Shown here in pieces: positions 8,701 to 18,205 of a DNA stretch of 64,000 bases. The notes beneath the pieces are model-generated. The model was not told where the DNA came from and made no database searches. It was given only the letters and a program-made list of their open reading frames with translations. The stretch comes from Nostocales cyanobacterium LEGE 11386. GTDB lineage: Bacteria; Cyanobacteriota; Cyanobacteriia; Cyanobacteriales; Nostocaceae. Both the position numbers and the translations under genes were made by a program. Each line of letters starts with the position of its first letter. Position 1 is the stretch's first letter. The DNA lies in NCBI GenBank assembly GCA_015207155.1, contig JADEXK010000003.1, positions 82,501 through 146,500 on the forward strand, given 5' to 3'.

Positions 8701-10902
8701 TAAACGCTTATCCAATGCCATTAAACTGCATTTAAAAAATACGAAAACCGCTAATACCTCTCTACCAGCCAAAATCGGCACACCAAAACAAGCTTTTAAT
8801 CCTAATTTTGTCGCTTGTGGCGATCGCATAAAAGTTGGCTGCATGACATGGGAAACATCTTCTATCCATTCTGGCTGCTTGCTTTGCCAAACTCGCCCTG
8901 GTAGTCCCAAGCCAGGAGCAAATTGCACTATTTGGCTTTGATGACAGAATTCTGCAAAACTGCTTTGATCTGCGTAACAGACCAAGCTATGTTTTAAAAC
9001 ATTATCTTCATCACTGGGTATCCATGCTTCACCAAAATCCCAGCCGATAGTTTGACAAATTAAGCGGAGAACAACTTTTAAGGCACTGTTAACGTCAACG
9101 GCGCGGGTAATGGCTTGAGATGTTAATAATAGCAATCGGCTTTCATTTTCTGCCTGCTTGCGCTCAGTGATGTCTTTAGCTGTACCTAATATGTATTGTT
9201 GTCCATCAATTTCAATCATTTCGGCACTAAATAGCGCTGTTTTGATCTCTCCACTGCAAGTGCGGAAATCAACTTCATGGTTGCGAATAACTTTTGTTTG
9301 TTGCAGAATCTGATTAAGAAACGCACATTCTTCAGTATTCACCCAAATATTCAATTCTCTGTTGGTGCGACCAATGACTTGAGAGCGAGAATAGCCAAAT
9401 AGCTGAGTGAAGCTATCATTAACTTCGATATAGCGTGTTTCTGGGAAAGTTAATAAACCAATGGGGTCAGGAGATGCTCTAAAAGCCGATGCTAACTTTT
9501 TTTCTGAGGCGCGATGGGCGGCTTCTGCACGTTGACGTTCTCGTGCTTCTAGTGCCAAAGAGACTAAATTCCCCAGAGAACGAGCAAAGTTCTCGTCTTC
9601 CAGTGTCCAAGCATGAATCACTCCCACTGCTTCCAAACATAAAACTCCTACAGTCTTTCCCCTTAACCTGATAGGTGTATCGAGCACAGAAGTGATGTTG
9701 AATGGAGTCAAGTAAGACTGGGAAAATTCTTGAGTTCTAGAATCCGTGTGGGCATTATCTACGGCAATCAGTTCTTCTTGTTGCAAAGCTTGAAAATAAG
9801 TGGGATAGTCTGCTGCTGATAGGAAACATCCTTCGCTGTGTTGATGACAACTTTGCTCAAATAAATCACAGCATTGGATACCAGTAGCTGTTTCGTTATA
9901 CAGCCAGATGCTAGCTCGTTCTACTACCACATTCTTAGCTGCTACTGCGGTTATTTGCCGAAAAACTGCTTTCAAGTCGCCTTGATACAGCACTTGATTT
10001 TTGGCTAGTTGTGTTAACGCTAGGTTATAATTACGGAGCTTAATGGTATTTTTTTGCAGGGCTTTTTCGACCCGTTTATATTCTGTGATGTTGCTAGCTG
10101 TGCCTATTGCTCCTATAATTAAACCCGCTTCATTACGTAAGGCGATCGCATTCAGCATCAAATCCAGATGATGACCATTTTTAGCTATCCCAGTAGCTTC
10201 ATACCGAAAGACTGGTTCTTCATTCAGCAGCTGCTCAAACATCATTTGAGTCCGAGCTACTTGTTCAGGCAAGATAAAATTAACTCCATAATACCCAATC
10301 ATTTCTTGGGGCTGATAACCAAAAAGCTGTTGGACAGCAGGGTTAACAAAGGTAATTCGCCCAGATACGTCCACCGACCAAATTATGTCTGGGAATGTCT
10401 CCACTAGTTGACGATATTTATTTTCACTGGCTTTTAGAGCACTTTCCACTAAGAGCCTTTGGTGAATTTCTTGTTGCAGTTGGAGATTGTGTTTATCTAG
10501 TTGAATGCTTGCTTGTTTTTGTAGCTTTTGAATAGTGAGTTGATTTTGTACACGTACTAAAATTTCTTCATAACACAAAGGTTTAGTAATATAATCAACA
10601 ACACCTAATTGAAAGTATTTTGCTTTTTCTGCTAATTTATCTGTACTAATAATCGCAATTATTGGGATATCTTGAGTTGTTTTTTCGGCTTTTAAATGTT
10701 GACAAATATTATAGCTATCAATTTCGGGCACGAGAATATCAAGAAATATCAAATCTGGTGCTGTATCAAGTACTGTATTAATTATCTGTTGTCCAAAAGT
10801 AGCTTGTTTTACTTGATAACCTTGACCCGTGAGGATATTAAATAACATTTTCAGGTCTTTAGGGTTATTGTCAATTAATAAGATTTTTATTTGTTTAACA
10901 TC
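5755..10902 (-). CDS. Multi-sensor hybrid histidine kinase (REC-PAS-GAF-PAS-GAF-PAS-PAS-CBCR-like GAF-HisKA-HATPase-REC)
   Basis: A large cytoplasmic signalling protein of 1715 residues from ATG 10902, which has GAG nearby; the frame extends 12 codons to a GTG. Approximate order: receiver (4-123; phospho-acceptor D55, K107), PAS (163-278), GAF (308-453), PAS (465-580), GAF (593-753), PAS (763-878), PAS (889-1006), GAF (1033-1203), HisKA (FLANMSHELRTPLN, H1242), HATPase_c (1341-1473) and a C-terminal receiver (1500-1616; D1549 in MDMRMP, K1601). The third GAF is like cyanobacteriochromes: DIYKADFDPCYINLLERF places a Cys (C1145) at the canonical bilin-attachment position, followed by Tyr rather than the common His. 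No membrane segment is visible. The stop codon is supplied by a heptamer repeat. The output partner is not evident. Confidence 0.92.
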   Translation of the reverse strand, partial: DVKQIKILLIDNNPKDLKMLFNILTGQGYQVKQATFGQQIINTVLDTAPDLIFLDILVPEIDSYNICQHLKAEKTTQDIPIIAIISTDKLAEKAKYFQLGVVDYITKPLCYEEILVRVQNQLTIQKLQKQASIQLDKHNLQLQQEIHQRLLVESALKASENKYRQLVETFPDIIWSVDVSGRITFVNPAVQQLFGYQPQEMIGYYGVNFILPEQVARTQMMFEQLLNEEPVFRYEATGIAKNGHHLDLMLNAIALRNEAGLIIGAIGTASNITEYKRVEKALQKNTIKLRNYNLALTQLAKNQVLYQGDLKAVFRQITAVAAKNVVVERASIWLYNETATGIQCCDLFEQSCHQHSEGCFLSAADYPTYFQALQQEELIAVDNAHTDSRTQEFSQSYLTPFNITSVLDTPIRLRGKTVGVLCLEAVGVIHAWTLEDENFARSLGNLVSLALEARERQRAEAAHRASEKKLASAFRASPDPIGLLTFPETRYIEVNDSFTQLFGYSRSQVIGRTNRELNIWVNTEECAFLNQILQQTKVIRNHEVDFRTCSGEIKTALFSAEMIEIDGQQYILGTAKDITERKQAENESRLLLLTSQAITRAVDVNSALKVVLRLICQTIGWDFGEAWIPSDEDNVLKHSLVCYADQSSFAEFCHQSQIVQFAPGLGLPGRVWQSKQPEWIEDVSHVMQPTFMRSPQATKLGLKACFGVPILAGREVLAVFVFFKCSLMALDKRLLLLVGTVAAQLGGLIQRKTLERELALREARLNAFFSSAPVYMSILDQQLRFVQINQLLADINGKLPKDHIGKTFHEILPQISPLVTPLYEQVLLTGQSIVNLELSSPVPQQPDIVRHFLATFFPILDESNHPSGVGTVMVEVSKLKRAELALQESQQRYQTLAEASPVGIFHADESANCFYFNRRWCEITGLSQQEALGQGWAKVLHPDDRDRLYMDWNKATAAKSFYRCEHRFLRPDGAVIWVICQALPEISEVGEIKGYIGTITDITERKLAEEALHESAEREIAIAQVIQRMRQTLDLETIFAATTQELRQVLNCDRVVVYRFHPHWSGEFVSESVGNGWISLIEEHKDNPSLTEDMLSDGHCIEKILDHADNQVQDTYLQATQGGVYNQGATFRCVPDIYKADFDPCYINLLERFQAKAYITVPILCGNQLWGLLASYQNSGPRQWKTGEVNIAVQIGNQLGVALQQAQLLAQTQRQSQALQQAVIAADAANLAKSEFLANMSHELRTPLNAILGFTQVMSHDNSLSKEQRENLAIINRAGEHLLNLINDILEMSKIEAGRTTLNLNSFDLIRLIKNLEEMLRLRATSKGLQLAFEYAADLPQYVQTDESKLRQVLLNLLGNAIKFTEIGSVTLRVRVGTRRQGKNNENTFSSPHVPIPPSLIFEVEDTGAGISPQDIDLLFEAFWQTETGKKSHQGTGLGLAISRKYVELMGGDITVSSTLGVGSTFTFDIQINPACESEIPHQQTQRQVIGLAPGQPEYRILVVDDVMESRLVVVKLLSSLGFAVRESANGEEAIAQWMAWQPHLIFMDMRMPVMDGYEATRIIKDHKIKPNSIIIALTANAFEEQRESMLVAGCDDLINKPFREEEILEKISQYLGIEYIYQPEFHPILDSIIPTKKQILTTDELLLLVSQMSDDWVAKVYNAAAQCSDDLILRLLEQIPVENAVLNNYLTDLAHNFQFEQIMEAMSIINHQEC

Positions 10903-11255
10903 CATTATTATCTCAATTTCAGAGCTATTATTTGGCACTTATTAACTCAAGTGAAAAAATAATATTATTGTTATATTTATATCAAAGTTTCATTGATTTG
11001 GCTAAATATATAATTGTCAATGTCTTAATTATTTAAGTGTAAGATCAATTTTAGTTTTTAACCGTATTTACTTATCTTCACATGGTTTGGTTTTTTCCAG
11101 TCGTTCTACTGAGTCTAAATTATTGCTGAGAAAGCGGTGAAAAATATCTGGCAAATTCTCTGGAATTTCTCAGCCAAGCTTTAGGACTGCATCACTTAAG
11201 ACTTAGTAAGTACTTTAATACTAAGAGCAGTTCACTAAAATAACTCTTAACACCT
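10903..11255. other. Divergent promoter region between hybrid kinase and NDH-2 operon
   Basis: About 350 bp of AT-rich DNA separates the divergent genes. The only strong structure I see is the 9-bp inverted repeat at 11125-11174, annotated separately, 81 bp before the NDH-2-like start. Confidence 0.5.
11125..11174. promoter_or_regulatory. Candidate operator, GCTGAGAAA...TTTCTCAGC inverted repeat, copy 1 (32-bp spacer)
   Basis: Perfect 9-bp arms GCTGAGAAA (11125-11133) and TTTCTCAGC (11166-11174) flank a 32-bp spacer. A degenerate extra half-site, TTCTCTGG (11156-11163), lies inside the spacer. The same arms occur upstream of the DM13 gene and of the SDR-aquaporin-VOC operon with an 11-bp spacer. 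The 21-bp difference is two helical turns, so the half-sites would stay on the same DNA face. It lies 81 bp upstream of the NDH-2-like start codon. Confidence 0.55.
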
Positions 11256-12671
11256 ATGCAGCAAGCGTGTCATCCTACAGTCATCCTGGGTGGTGGCTTT
11301 GCTGGACTGTTTACAGCTTTGCACTTAAGCCAACAAAATTACTCTCATCCAATTATTTTAATTGAACAGCGCGATCGCTTTAGTTTCAAACCATTGTTGT
11401 ATGAACTACTAAGCGGCGAACTGCACAGCGAACAAGTCTACCCTCGTTACAAAGAGCTTTTAGCTGGTAGCAAGGTTAGTTTTGTGCAGAACACAGTGCG
11501 ATCAATTGATTTATATCGACGCAGAGTTAACACAGCCTCTGGCCAAATTTTTGACTACAGCAATTTGGTATTAGCACTGGGTAGCAAAACAGCTTACTTT
11601 AATACTGCGGGTGCGGCAGAATATGCAATGCCGTTTACATCTGGGGAACAGGCGATCGCACTGAGAAAACACTTACGTCATAGATTACATGAAGCCATTC
11701 AAACCTCAAATCCAGAACGTCGCCGCCTGCTGTTGACTGTTGCCATCATTGGTGCAGGCCCAGCCGGGATTGAACTGGCGTGTACATTAGCCGATTTACT
11801 TCCCATCTGGTACGACGAATTGGGCGGCGATGGTAGTGAAATTCGCATTGTCCTAGTCAACCGCAGTCGAGAAATCCTCAAAGGCGATGTTAATAGCCAT
11901 TTGCGTTGTACTGTCCAGCGTGCCATGAAAAACCGTGTCATTCCCGTGGATTGTCTCTTTGATGCGGCTGTCACTAAGATGACATCTAACGGTGTCGAGT
12001 ATCAGCAACAAGACCAAACACAAATGTTGCAGGCGGGAACGATCGCTTGGACGGCTGGGACTGCACCCAATCCTTTGTTAATGGAGTTACCAGTTACCCA
12101 CAACCGGGGGCGGTTAGTAGTGACACCAACATTGCAACTCCTTGAATTTCCTGAAGTCTTTGCAGCCGGAGACTGTGCAATTAATGGCGATAATCCCCAA
12201 CCACCTACAGCCCAAGTTGCCTATCAACAAGGAATTGCGATCGCCCAAAATCTCCAACGAATGAGAGAAAACCAACCAACCATTCCTGTACAAATTCAAC
12301 TGCGCGGCACTTTGATGAAATTGGGACTAAACGAAGGCGTTGCCAACCTATTCAACAAAATACAAATTAAAGGACAACCCGGCCATCTGATTCGGGAAGG
12401 AACATATTTACAACTATTGCCCAACTCTGCCCACAATCGCAAAGTCACAACTGAGTGGTTAACAGACGAATTATTTCAGCGTCATCGGGCTGTCACCTAT
12501 ATGCAGCTAGGACAAACACCTTGGTTATCTGGAGCTGCCACTACCGCAGCTGCACTAATTTTAACAACCCCTCTAATTTGGCGAGCAGCCCAACCTACTC
12601 AATTTCAGCAAAACCTCAGTTGGACAGGCGTTCCCACATTACTAGATCGCCTTGTACCCCCCTCTCGATAA
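11256..12671 (+). CDS. NAD(P)/FAD-dependent oxidoreductase, type II NADH dehydrogenase (NDH-2)-like
   Basis: The 471-residue protein has two Rossmann motifs typical of NDH-2: VILGGGFAGLFTALHL near the N-terminus for FAD and VAIIGAGPAGIELACTLAD near residue 165 for NAD(P)H. It also has a C-terminal AAGDCA flavin motif and PTAQVAYQQG. NDH-2 enzymes pass electrons from NAD(P)H to quinone at the membrane without pumping protons. A hydrophobic segment near residues 425-445 could act as a membrane anchor. It is the first gene of a run with DoxX-like and GMC genes (gaps of 68 and 42 bp), so it may move electrons between that dehydrogenase and the quinone pool (inference). Confidence 0.85.
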   Translation: MQQACHPTVILGGGFAGLFTALHLSQQNYSHPIILIEQRDRFSFKPLLYELLSGELHSEQVYPRYKELLAGSKVSFVQNTVRSIDLYRRRVNTASGQIFDYSNLVLALGSKTAYFNTAGAAEYAMPFTSGEQAIALRKHLRHRLHEAIQTSNPERRRLLLTVAIIGAGPAGIELACTLADLLPIWYDELGGDGSEIRIVLVNRSREILKGDVNSHLRCTVQRAMKNRVIPVDCLFDAAVTKMTSNGVEYQQQDQTQMLQAGTIAWTAGTAPNPLLMELPVTHNRGRLVVTPTLQLLEFPEVFAAGDCAINGDNPQPPTAQVAYQQGIAIAQNLQRMRENQPTIPVQIQLRGTLMKLGLNEGVANLFNKIQIKGQPGHLIREGTYLQLLPNSAHNRKVTTEWLTDELFQRHRAVTYMQLGQTPWLSGAATTAAALILTTPLIWRAAQPTQFQQNLSWTGVPTLLDRLVPPSR

Positions 12672-12739
12672 ACTCTCATATTCCTCTACTCTGCGCCTCT
12701 GCGTCTCTGCGTGAAAAAACTTACCTTGAGAACTCCATC

Positions 12740-13255
12740 ATGAAATACCTACTCAATCTCCGCACAGCTGTTATAGTCAATCGAATAGCAATAGGCTTTT
12801 TCTTCTTCGTATCTGGTATTGCTAACTATTTAAATTTCAGCGTTCCTAACGGTTTCTACCAAACAGTAATCACTCAAAAACTGCAAATCATCGGCCCTGG
12901 AATTCCACCAGGATGGGAAGGTTTGGGGCCACTACCCTGGTTAATTGCTGTTCCCTATGCTTGGTTATTACCTTTAGCAGAAATCTTGCTGGGTGCATTA
13001 TTTGCCCTTAACTATTGGGTACGGTGGACAGGTTTACTATTAATTCTCTTAACATTTAGCATCACCTTAGCATTTGGTCTAATTCCTGCCGGTAGTCTGT
13101 TTCCCAATGGCGCAGAAAGCTTTAACAAAAACATCTTCTTCATGTCTTTAATTTGGATTTGCATTGCTTACGATGCTTACGAACAAAAAATGAGCCGTCG
13201 TCGTAGTCAAGCAATGGCTGATTATGCGGCTACTGCTTCTGGCGAAGATATGTAA
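12740..13255 (+). CDS. DoxX-like small integral membrane protein
   Basis: 171 residues from ATG 12740. The open frame begins further upstream inside the NDH-2 gene, but those codons overlap it and are not protein-like. Four hydrophobic segments are visible: VNRIAIGFFFFVSGIANYL, then around WLIAVPYAWLLPLAEILLGA, then WTGLLLILLTFSITLAFG, and near the C-terminus FFMSLIWICIAYDAYE. This is the DoxX/MauE-type four-helix layout, a family linked to thiosulfate:quinone oxidoreductase and other respiratory or redox systems. Its position between an NDH-2-like flavoprotein and a GMC dehydrogenase supports a membrane redox role, possibly as anchor; this is inference. Confidence 0.75.
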   Translation: MKYLLNLRTAVIVNRIAIGFFFFVSGIANYLNFSVPNGFYQTVITQKLQIIGPGIPPGWEGLGPLPWLIAVPYAWLLPLAEILLGALFALNYWVRWTGLLLILLTFSITLAFGLIPAGSLFPNGAESFNKNIFFMSLIWICIAYDAYEQKMSRRRSQAMADYAATASGEDM

Positions 13256-13297
13256 AACCTCATGCACTACAGCTAACCTAATATTTGGAGAAAATTC

Positions 13298-14854
13298 ATG
13301 ACTACTGCACACTACGATTTCATCATTATTGGGACTGGGGCGGGTGGTGGTACACTGGTTTATCAACTAGCTCCCACTGGTAAGAAAATTCTAATTCTGG
13401 AACGTGGTTCTTTTTTACCTCGTGAGAAAGCTAACTGGGATACGGTGGAAGTAGTGCAGAAAGACCGCTATCACACCAATGAAGTTTGGTACAACCAAAA
13501 AGGACAGGCTATTCATCCCGGTACAGGTTACTTTGTCGGTGGTAACACTAAAGTTTATGGTGGGGCGCTGTTTCGTTGGCGGGAACAAGACTTTCATCAG
13601 GTAATTCACAAGGGTGGTATTTCGCCTGAATGGCCTCTAAAATACCATGACTTTGAACCTTATTACACCCAGGCAGAAAAGCTGTACGAAGTTCATGGTA
13701 AACGAGGTTTAGATCCGACTGAACCAGAGGCCACTGAAGATTATTCTTATCCTGCCATTCAGCATGAACCACGTATTCAAGAAATTAACGACTCTTTGTT
13801 AGAAGAAGGTTATCATCCGTTTTATCTGCCTCTTGCTATCAAGTTAAATGAGATAAATCGTCGTTTAAGCAGTTGTATTCGTTGTAATACTTGTGATGGC
13901 TTTCCCTGTCTAGTGGATGCGAAAGCAGAAGCAGATGTTAACTGTGTGCGTCCAGCCCAGCAGTATGATAATGTCACGCTCATGACTGAAGCTAGGGTAA
14001 AACGACTACATACCAGTCATTCCGGGCGAGAAGTTACTTCTGTAGAAGTGGAAATTGAGGGAGAAACTCATCTCTTTTCTAGTGATATTGTGGTCGTTGC
14101 TTGTGGGGCGATTAATTCAGCTGCTTTATTGTTACGTTCTGCTAATGATCAACATCCCAATGGATTAGCCAATAGTTCGGATCAAGTAGGACGAAACTTC
14201 ATGAAGCATCAAAATGGAGCTATTATTGGCGTGAGCTTCAAATCGAATCTGACAGCATTTCAAAAAACTTTAGCAATCAACGATTTTTATTGGGGCGATG
14301 TAGATTTTGATTATCCGATGGGTCATGTACAGTTATTGGGTAAGGTAAATGCAGATATGATTGCTCAGGAATCTCCATCGGTTTTGGGACTATCGTTTCA
14401 GGAAAAAAATACTTTTGCCGCGATCGCCTCTCATTCGGTAGACTGGTGGTTGACTGCTGAAGATTTGCCAGACCCTAATAATCGCGTCACTCTCCGGGGT
14501 GATTCTATTCAGTTGCATTACACTGAGAACAATACCGCAGCTTACAATCGTCTTGTCAATCGCTGGACACAGGTATTGAAAAAAATTGGTTGTGGTGAAC
14601 GAATTATTCCCGTTTCTTTCTATTTTCGTAAGAAACTACCACTGCAAGGTGTGGCACATCAGTGCGGTACTTGTCGTTTTGGAGAAGACCCTAAAACGTC
14701 TGTATTAGATATCAATTGCCGTACTCATGATATTGACAATTTGTATGTGGTAGATGGTAGTTTTTTCCGTTCTAGTGCTGCTGTTAATCCTACTTTAACA
14801 ATTATTGCTAATGCTTTACGAGTAGGCGATCATCTAATTGAACGGATGGTTTAA
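13298..14854 (+). CDS. GMC-family oxidoreductase with a cysteine-rich insert
   Basis: 518 residues with the GMC (glucose-methanol-choline) fold. The FAD motif GTGAGGG is at 12-18, the second GMC signature region at about 79-95 (GYFVGGNTKVYGGA), and the C-terminal substrate domain has a likely catalytic His454 (VAHQCGTCRFG) and Asn497 (VNPTLT). A cysteine cluster C193-x2-C196-x2-C199-x4-C204, with C216 nearby, resembles ligands for an Fe-S cluster as seen in some membrane-coupled GMC dehydrogenases; this is not proven here. No signal peptide is visible. It is the last gene of the NDH-2/DoxX/GMC run, with a GGAG site before the ATG. The substrate (alcohol, sugar or sterol) cannot be predicted. 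Confidence 0.88.
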   Translation: MTTAHYDFIIIGTGAGGGTLVYQLAPTGKKILILERGSFLPREKANWDTVEVVQKDRYHTNEVWYNQKGQAIHPGTGYFVGGNTKVYGGALFRWREQDFHQVIHKGGISPEWPLKYHDFEPYYTQAEKLYEVHGKRGLDPTEPEATEDYSYPAIQHEPRIQEINDSLLEEGYHPFYLPLAIKLNEINRRLSSCIRCNTCDGFPCLVDAKAEADVNCVRPAQQYDNVTLMTEARVKRLHTSHSGREVTSVEVEIEGETHLFSSDIVVVACGAINSAALLLRSANDQHPNGLANSSDQVGRNFMKHQNGAIIGVSFKSNLTAFQKTLAINDFYWGDVDFDYPMGHVQLLGKVNADMIAQESPSVLGLSFQEKNTFAAIASHSVDWWLTAEDLPDPNNRVTLRGDSIQLHYTENNTAAYNRLVNRWTQVLKKIGCGERIIPVSFYFRKKLPLQGVAHQCGTCRFGEDPKTSVLDINCRTHDIDNLYVVDGSFFRSSAAVNPTLTIIANALRVGDHLIERMV

Positions 14855-14992
14855 GTTAGTTAGAAATTATCCCTTGAAACTTGGAAATCACAGCAATTCT
14901 GATAATTTCTGATTGCTTGACTAGCAAAGTGGCGATCGCTGTAGTCATAACCAGTAACAATAAGCTCATAGTTCATTAGCTAAATACTTGTT

Positions 14993-15024
14993 GTTGGGTT
15001 TCGCTATTGCTCAACCCAACCTAC
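14993..15024. repeat. GTTGGGTT...AACCCAAC palindromic repeat fragment
   Basis: GTTGGGTTTCG...CTCAACCCAAC forms an inverted repeat between the GMC gene and MITE copy A. The right arm matches the end of the larger element at 38017-38175, so this looks like a shortened member of that family. Confidence 0.55.
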
Positions 15025-15040
15025 ATTTATAGTTTATTTT

Positions 15041-15242
15041 AACGTGAGTTCGACGGAACCTAACCTCAACCCCTTCCCTTGTAGGGAAGGGGCAAAAAAT
15101 ATCTCACGTGGTACGAAATAATCAGCTTTTTAAGCCTCTAACGCCACTTGCTACAACGCGGGGAACCCGCGCAACGCAGTGGCTCCTCCTTGCAGGGGAG
15201 AGGTTTGGAGAGGGGTCATTTCCAGCTTATCGAACTCACGTT
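15041..15242. mobile_element. MITE-like element, copy A (202 bp, with nested hairpin module)
   Basis: It begins AACGTGAGTTCGA and ends TCGAACTCACGTT, perfect 13-bp terminal inverted repeats. Flanking direct repeats ATTTT (15036-15040 and 15243-15247) look like a 5-bp target duplication. The interior has the shared hairpin-forming blocks (CCCTTCCC...GGGAAGGG, and GCAGGGGAGAGGTTTGGAGAGG). A nested hairpin module at 15143-15183 (GCCACTTGCTACAACGCGGG...CGCAGTGGC) is absent from copies B and C. It contains no reading frame for a transposase. Confidence 0.75.
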
Positions 15243-15250
15243 ATTTTATG

Positions 15251-17953
15251 TTAAAACTTCGGTTTATCTGCCTCCATTTTTGGTTCTTGATTCTGGATTT
15301 CATACTCACCAAATTGCTGGATTAATTTAGCAACTAAACCCGTCCATCCGGTTTGATGACTTGCACCAATTCCCGCACCATTATCACCATGAAAATATTC
15401 GTAGAATAAAATCAAGTCTCGCCAATGTGGATCATTTTGAAACTTTTCTATTCCACCATAAACAGGACGTTTACCAGAAGAATCCTTTAAGAAAATTTTG
15501 GTTAATCTTTGAGATAGTTCTGATACTACTTCCCAAAGATTCATCATTTGTCCAGAACCTGTAGGACATTCCACTTGGAAATCATCTCCCAAGTAATAAT
15601 GGAACTTTTGCAGAGATTCAATTAGTAAAAAGTTTACCGGAAACCAAATAGGCCCCCGCCAATTAGAATTACCGCCGAATAAACCACTACTAGATTCAGC
15701 CGGTTCATAATCTACACGAAATTGAGAACCGTTGACATCAAAATTATAGGGATTTTCAGCATGAAATCGAGAAAGGGCGCGAATACCATAGGGACTGAAA
15801 AACTCACTTTCATCAAGCATCTTTTGCAGAATACTTCTTAATTTATCCCGTGAAACTATTGCCAATAATCTCCTAGCACCTATGCCTATTGTTTCCATAC
15901 AAGCGACATTTTGCCGCAAATCTGGACGATTTTTGATAAACCACTCCAGCCGCTTTTTAAATCCAGGCAGAATTTTTAATGTGTCTGGTTCAATAGTTTC
16001 AATAGCAAATAGGGGAATTAATCCTACTATTGATCGTACTTTTAAAGTAATCTGCCGTTCTGGTAGATGCAGTACATCATAGTAAAAACTATCTGCTTCA
16101 TTCCATAAACTAGCTTCCATTTCACCAATTTTATTCATAGCATCAGCTATGTACAGAAAATGCTCAAAGAATTTAGTAGCAATATCTTCATACACAGGAT
16201 TAGTCTTGGCTAATTCTAAAGAAATAGCTAACATATTTAAACAATACATTCCCATCCAACTAGTACCATCAGATTGGTCAATATGTCCCCCTGTAGGTAA
16301 AGCTGCACTCCGGTCAAATACTCCAATATTATCTAATCCTAAAAATCCGCCTTGAAAGACATTATTCCCCTCAGCATCTTTACGATTTACCCACCAAGTA
16401 AAATTGAGCATCAGCTTTTGAAATACCCGTTCTAAAAATTGCCGATCTGCTCGTCCATACATCTTCTGTTCAATCTTATAAATTCGCCAAGTTGCCCAAG
16501 CATGAACAGGTGGATTAACATCACTAAACTTCCACTCATAAGCGGGAATTTGACCGTTGGGATGCATATACCATTCTCGTGTTAAAACATCCAATTGGTA
16601 TTTAGCAAAATCCGGGTCAACCATTGCCAAAGGAATCGTATGAAATGCTAAATCCCAAGCAGCAAACCAAGGATATTCCCATTTATCAGGCATCGAAAGA
16701 ATATCTTCATTGTAGAGATGAAACCATTCTTTATTTCTTCCTTTTTGGCGTTCTAGTGGTGGGGTTGGTGTCTGCGTATCTCCTTTTAGCCAATCCTCGA
16801 CAATGTAGTGATAAAATTGCTTACTCCACAGCATCCCTGCAAATGCTTGTCGCTGCACATTCCGCATATCTTCACTTAAGTTAAATGGAGTAATGCGCTG
16901 ATAGAATTCGTCTGCTTGGCTTTGGCGTTGACTGAAAATTACATCAAATTCTTGACCAAATGGGACAACTAAGTTAGCTACATCACAAAGTCGCAGTTTG
17001 ATAATCTGTGTTTCACCTGCACCAACTGTTAACACATAATTAACAGATGCTTTCGTACCAAAGTTACCAGGATTTACTGCTGATTTTTTACCTTTGACAA
17101 TATAATCATTAATCCCATCTTTCACATAAGTAGATGTATTAGGAGTGCCAAACAATCGCTCTATATTTGTTTCGTTCTCCGTAAAGAGAATTTCGTTTGC
17201 TTGCTGACAATACAGCCACCTTTTACCTAAAGTTTCATGAAATGCTGCTATAGTCTGAAAACCATTGCTTGAAATTACTTCTTGTAAAAATGGTTTATTC
17301 GTATCTCCATTCCAAGACCAAGTATTACGAAACCAAAGAGTAGGTAATAAGTGCAGTGTCTTAGCTTCTGCTCCCCGGTTAATTACTTTGATTTGGATAA
17401 GAATATCCTCAGCAGTATTTTTGGCATATTCGACAAACACATCAAAGTATTTATCACCATCAAATACGCCTGTATCTAGTAATTCAAATTCTGTTTCTCG
17501 ACGATCGCGGCGTTGATTTTCTGCAACTAATTGGGAGTAAGGAAAGGCTGTTTGAGGATATTTATACAATGCCTTCATGTAAGAATGAGTCGGGGTACTG
17601 TCTAAATAAAAGTAATATTCTTTAACGTCTTCGCCGTGATTACCTTCATTACCAGTCAGACCAAAAAATCGTTCTTTGAGAATAGCATCTTCACCATTCC
17701 ACAGAGCGATCGCAAAACAAAGTCGTTGATGATTATCAGAAATTCCCAAAATCCCATCTTCACCCCAACGGTAAGCACGAGAACGAGCTTGATCATGGGT
17801 GAAATAGTCCCACGCCGTACCATTTGGACTGTAATCTTCACGGACAGTTCCCCACTGGCGATCGCTTAAATATGGCCCCCACCTGCGCCAATGAGCTTTA
17901 TTAGTTACGGCTGCTTCTAATCTAATCTCTTCTTGGGTGAAATTTGTCATCAT
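15251..17953 (-). CDS. GH63-like glucosidase (MGH1-like glycoside hydrolase)
   Basis: A 900-residue protein with an N-terminal beta-rich part and a C-terminal (alpha/alpha)6 barrel. It resembles the GH63/MGH1-like family, which removes glucose or related residues from alpha-linked oligosaccharides such as glucosylglycerate or mannosylglycerate. Likely active-site regions are [14 protein letters not shown] (Asp, middle of the protein) and [20 protein letters not shown] (Glu, near the C-terminus). [17 protein letters not shown] is another conserved barrel motif. There is no signal peptide, so it should be cytoplasmic. It ends 8 bp from MITE copy A. The GH133-like glucosidase gene lies about 1.4 kb away, suggesting a shared role in glycan or osmolyte turnover. 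Substrate is uncertain. Confidence 0.82.
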   Translation of the reverse strand: MMTNFTQEEIRLEAAVTNKAHWRRWGPYLSDRQWGTVREDYSPNGTAWDYFTHDQARSRAYRWGEDGILGISDNHQRLCFAIALWNGEDAILKERFFGLTGNEGNHGEDVKEYYFYLDSTPTHSYMKALYKYPQTAFPYSQLVAENQRRDRRETEFELLDTGVFDGDKYFDVFVEYAKNTAEDILIQIKVINRGAEAKTLHLLPTLWFRNTWSWNGDTNKPFLQEVISSNGFQTIAAFHETLGKRWLYCQQANEILFTENETNIERLFGTPNTSTYVKDGINDYIVKGKKSAVNPGNFGTKASVNYVLTVGAGETQIIKLRLCDVANLVVPFGQEFDVIFSQRQSQADEFYQRITPFNLSEDMRNVQRQAFAGMLWSKQFYHYIVEDWLKGDTQTPTPPLERQKGRNKEWFHLYNEDILSMPDKWEYPWFAAWDLAFHTIPLAMVDPDFAKYQLDVLTREWYMHPNGQIPAYEWKFSDVNPPVHAWATWRIYKIEQKMYGRADRQFLERVFQKLMLNFTWWVNRKDAEGNNVFQGGFLGLDNIGVFDRSAALPTGGHIDQSDGTSWMGMYCLNMLAISLELAKTNPVYEDIATKFFEHFLYIADAMNKIGEMEASLWNEADSFYYDVLHLPERQITLKVRSIVGLIPLFAIETIEPDTLKILPGFKKRLEWFIKNRPDLRQNVACMETIGIGARRLLAIVSRDKLRSILQKMLDESEFFSPYGIRALSRFHAENPYNFDVNGSQFRVDYEPAESSSGLFGGNSNWRGPIWFPVNFLLIESLQKFHYYLGDDFQVECPTGSGQMMNLWEVVSELSQRLTKIFLKDSSGKRPVYGGIEKFQNDPHWRDLILFYEYFHGDNGAGIGASHQTGWTGLVAKLIQQFGEYEIQNQEPKMEADKPKF

Positions 17954-18205
17954 AGCATTGTACTTTCATGAATTTGCTATCTGGAGTATCTTATTTTTAT
18001 CAAAGATATAGCTGAGGTTTTGATTAAACTTGATAGAAATATTAGTAAGTAAAAATTTATAATAAACTCAGGAAAAATTTATGTTGATTCTTATTTGAAC
18101 TTTAGGTTGTGTTAGATTTAATTTGGAGTTAAATAAAGATTTTTAAATAAAAATAAAATAAATTATCATATTTTATGGTTACTTGTTTTATGAGGTTAAG
18201 TATAT

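Noticed and set aside
12455..12739. Extended N-terminus for the DoxX-like protein
   Set aside because: The extension overlaps the NDH-2 coding end and is Ser/Pro-rich noise; ATG 12740 begins a clean membrane protein.
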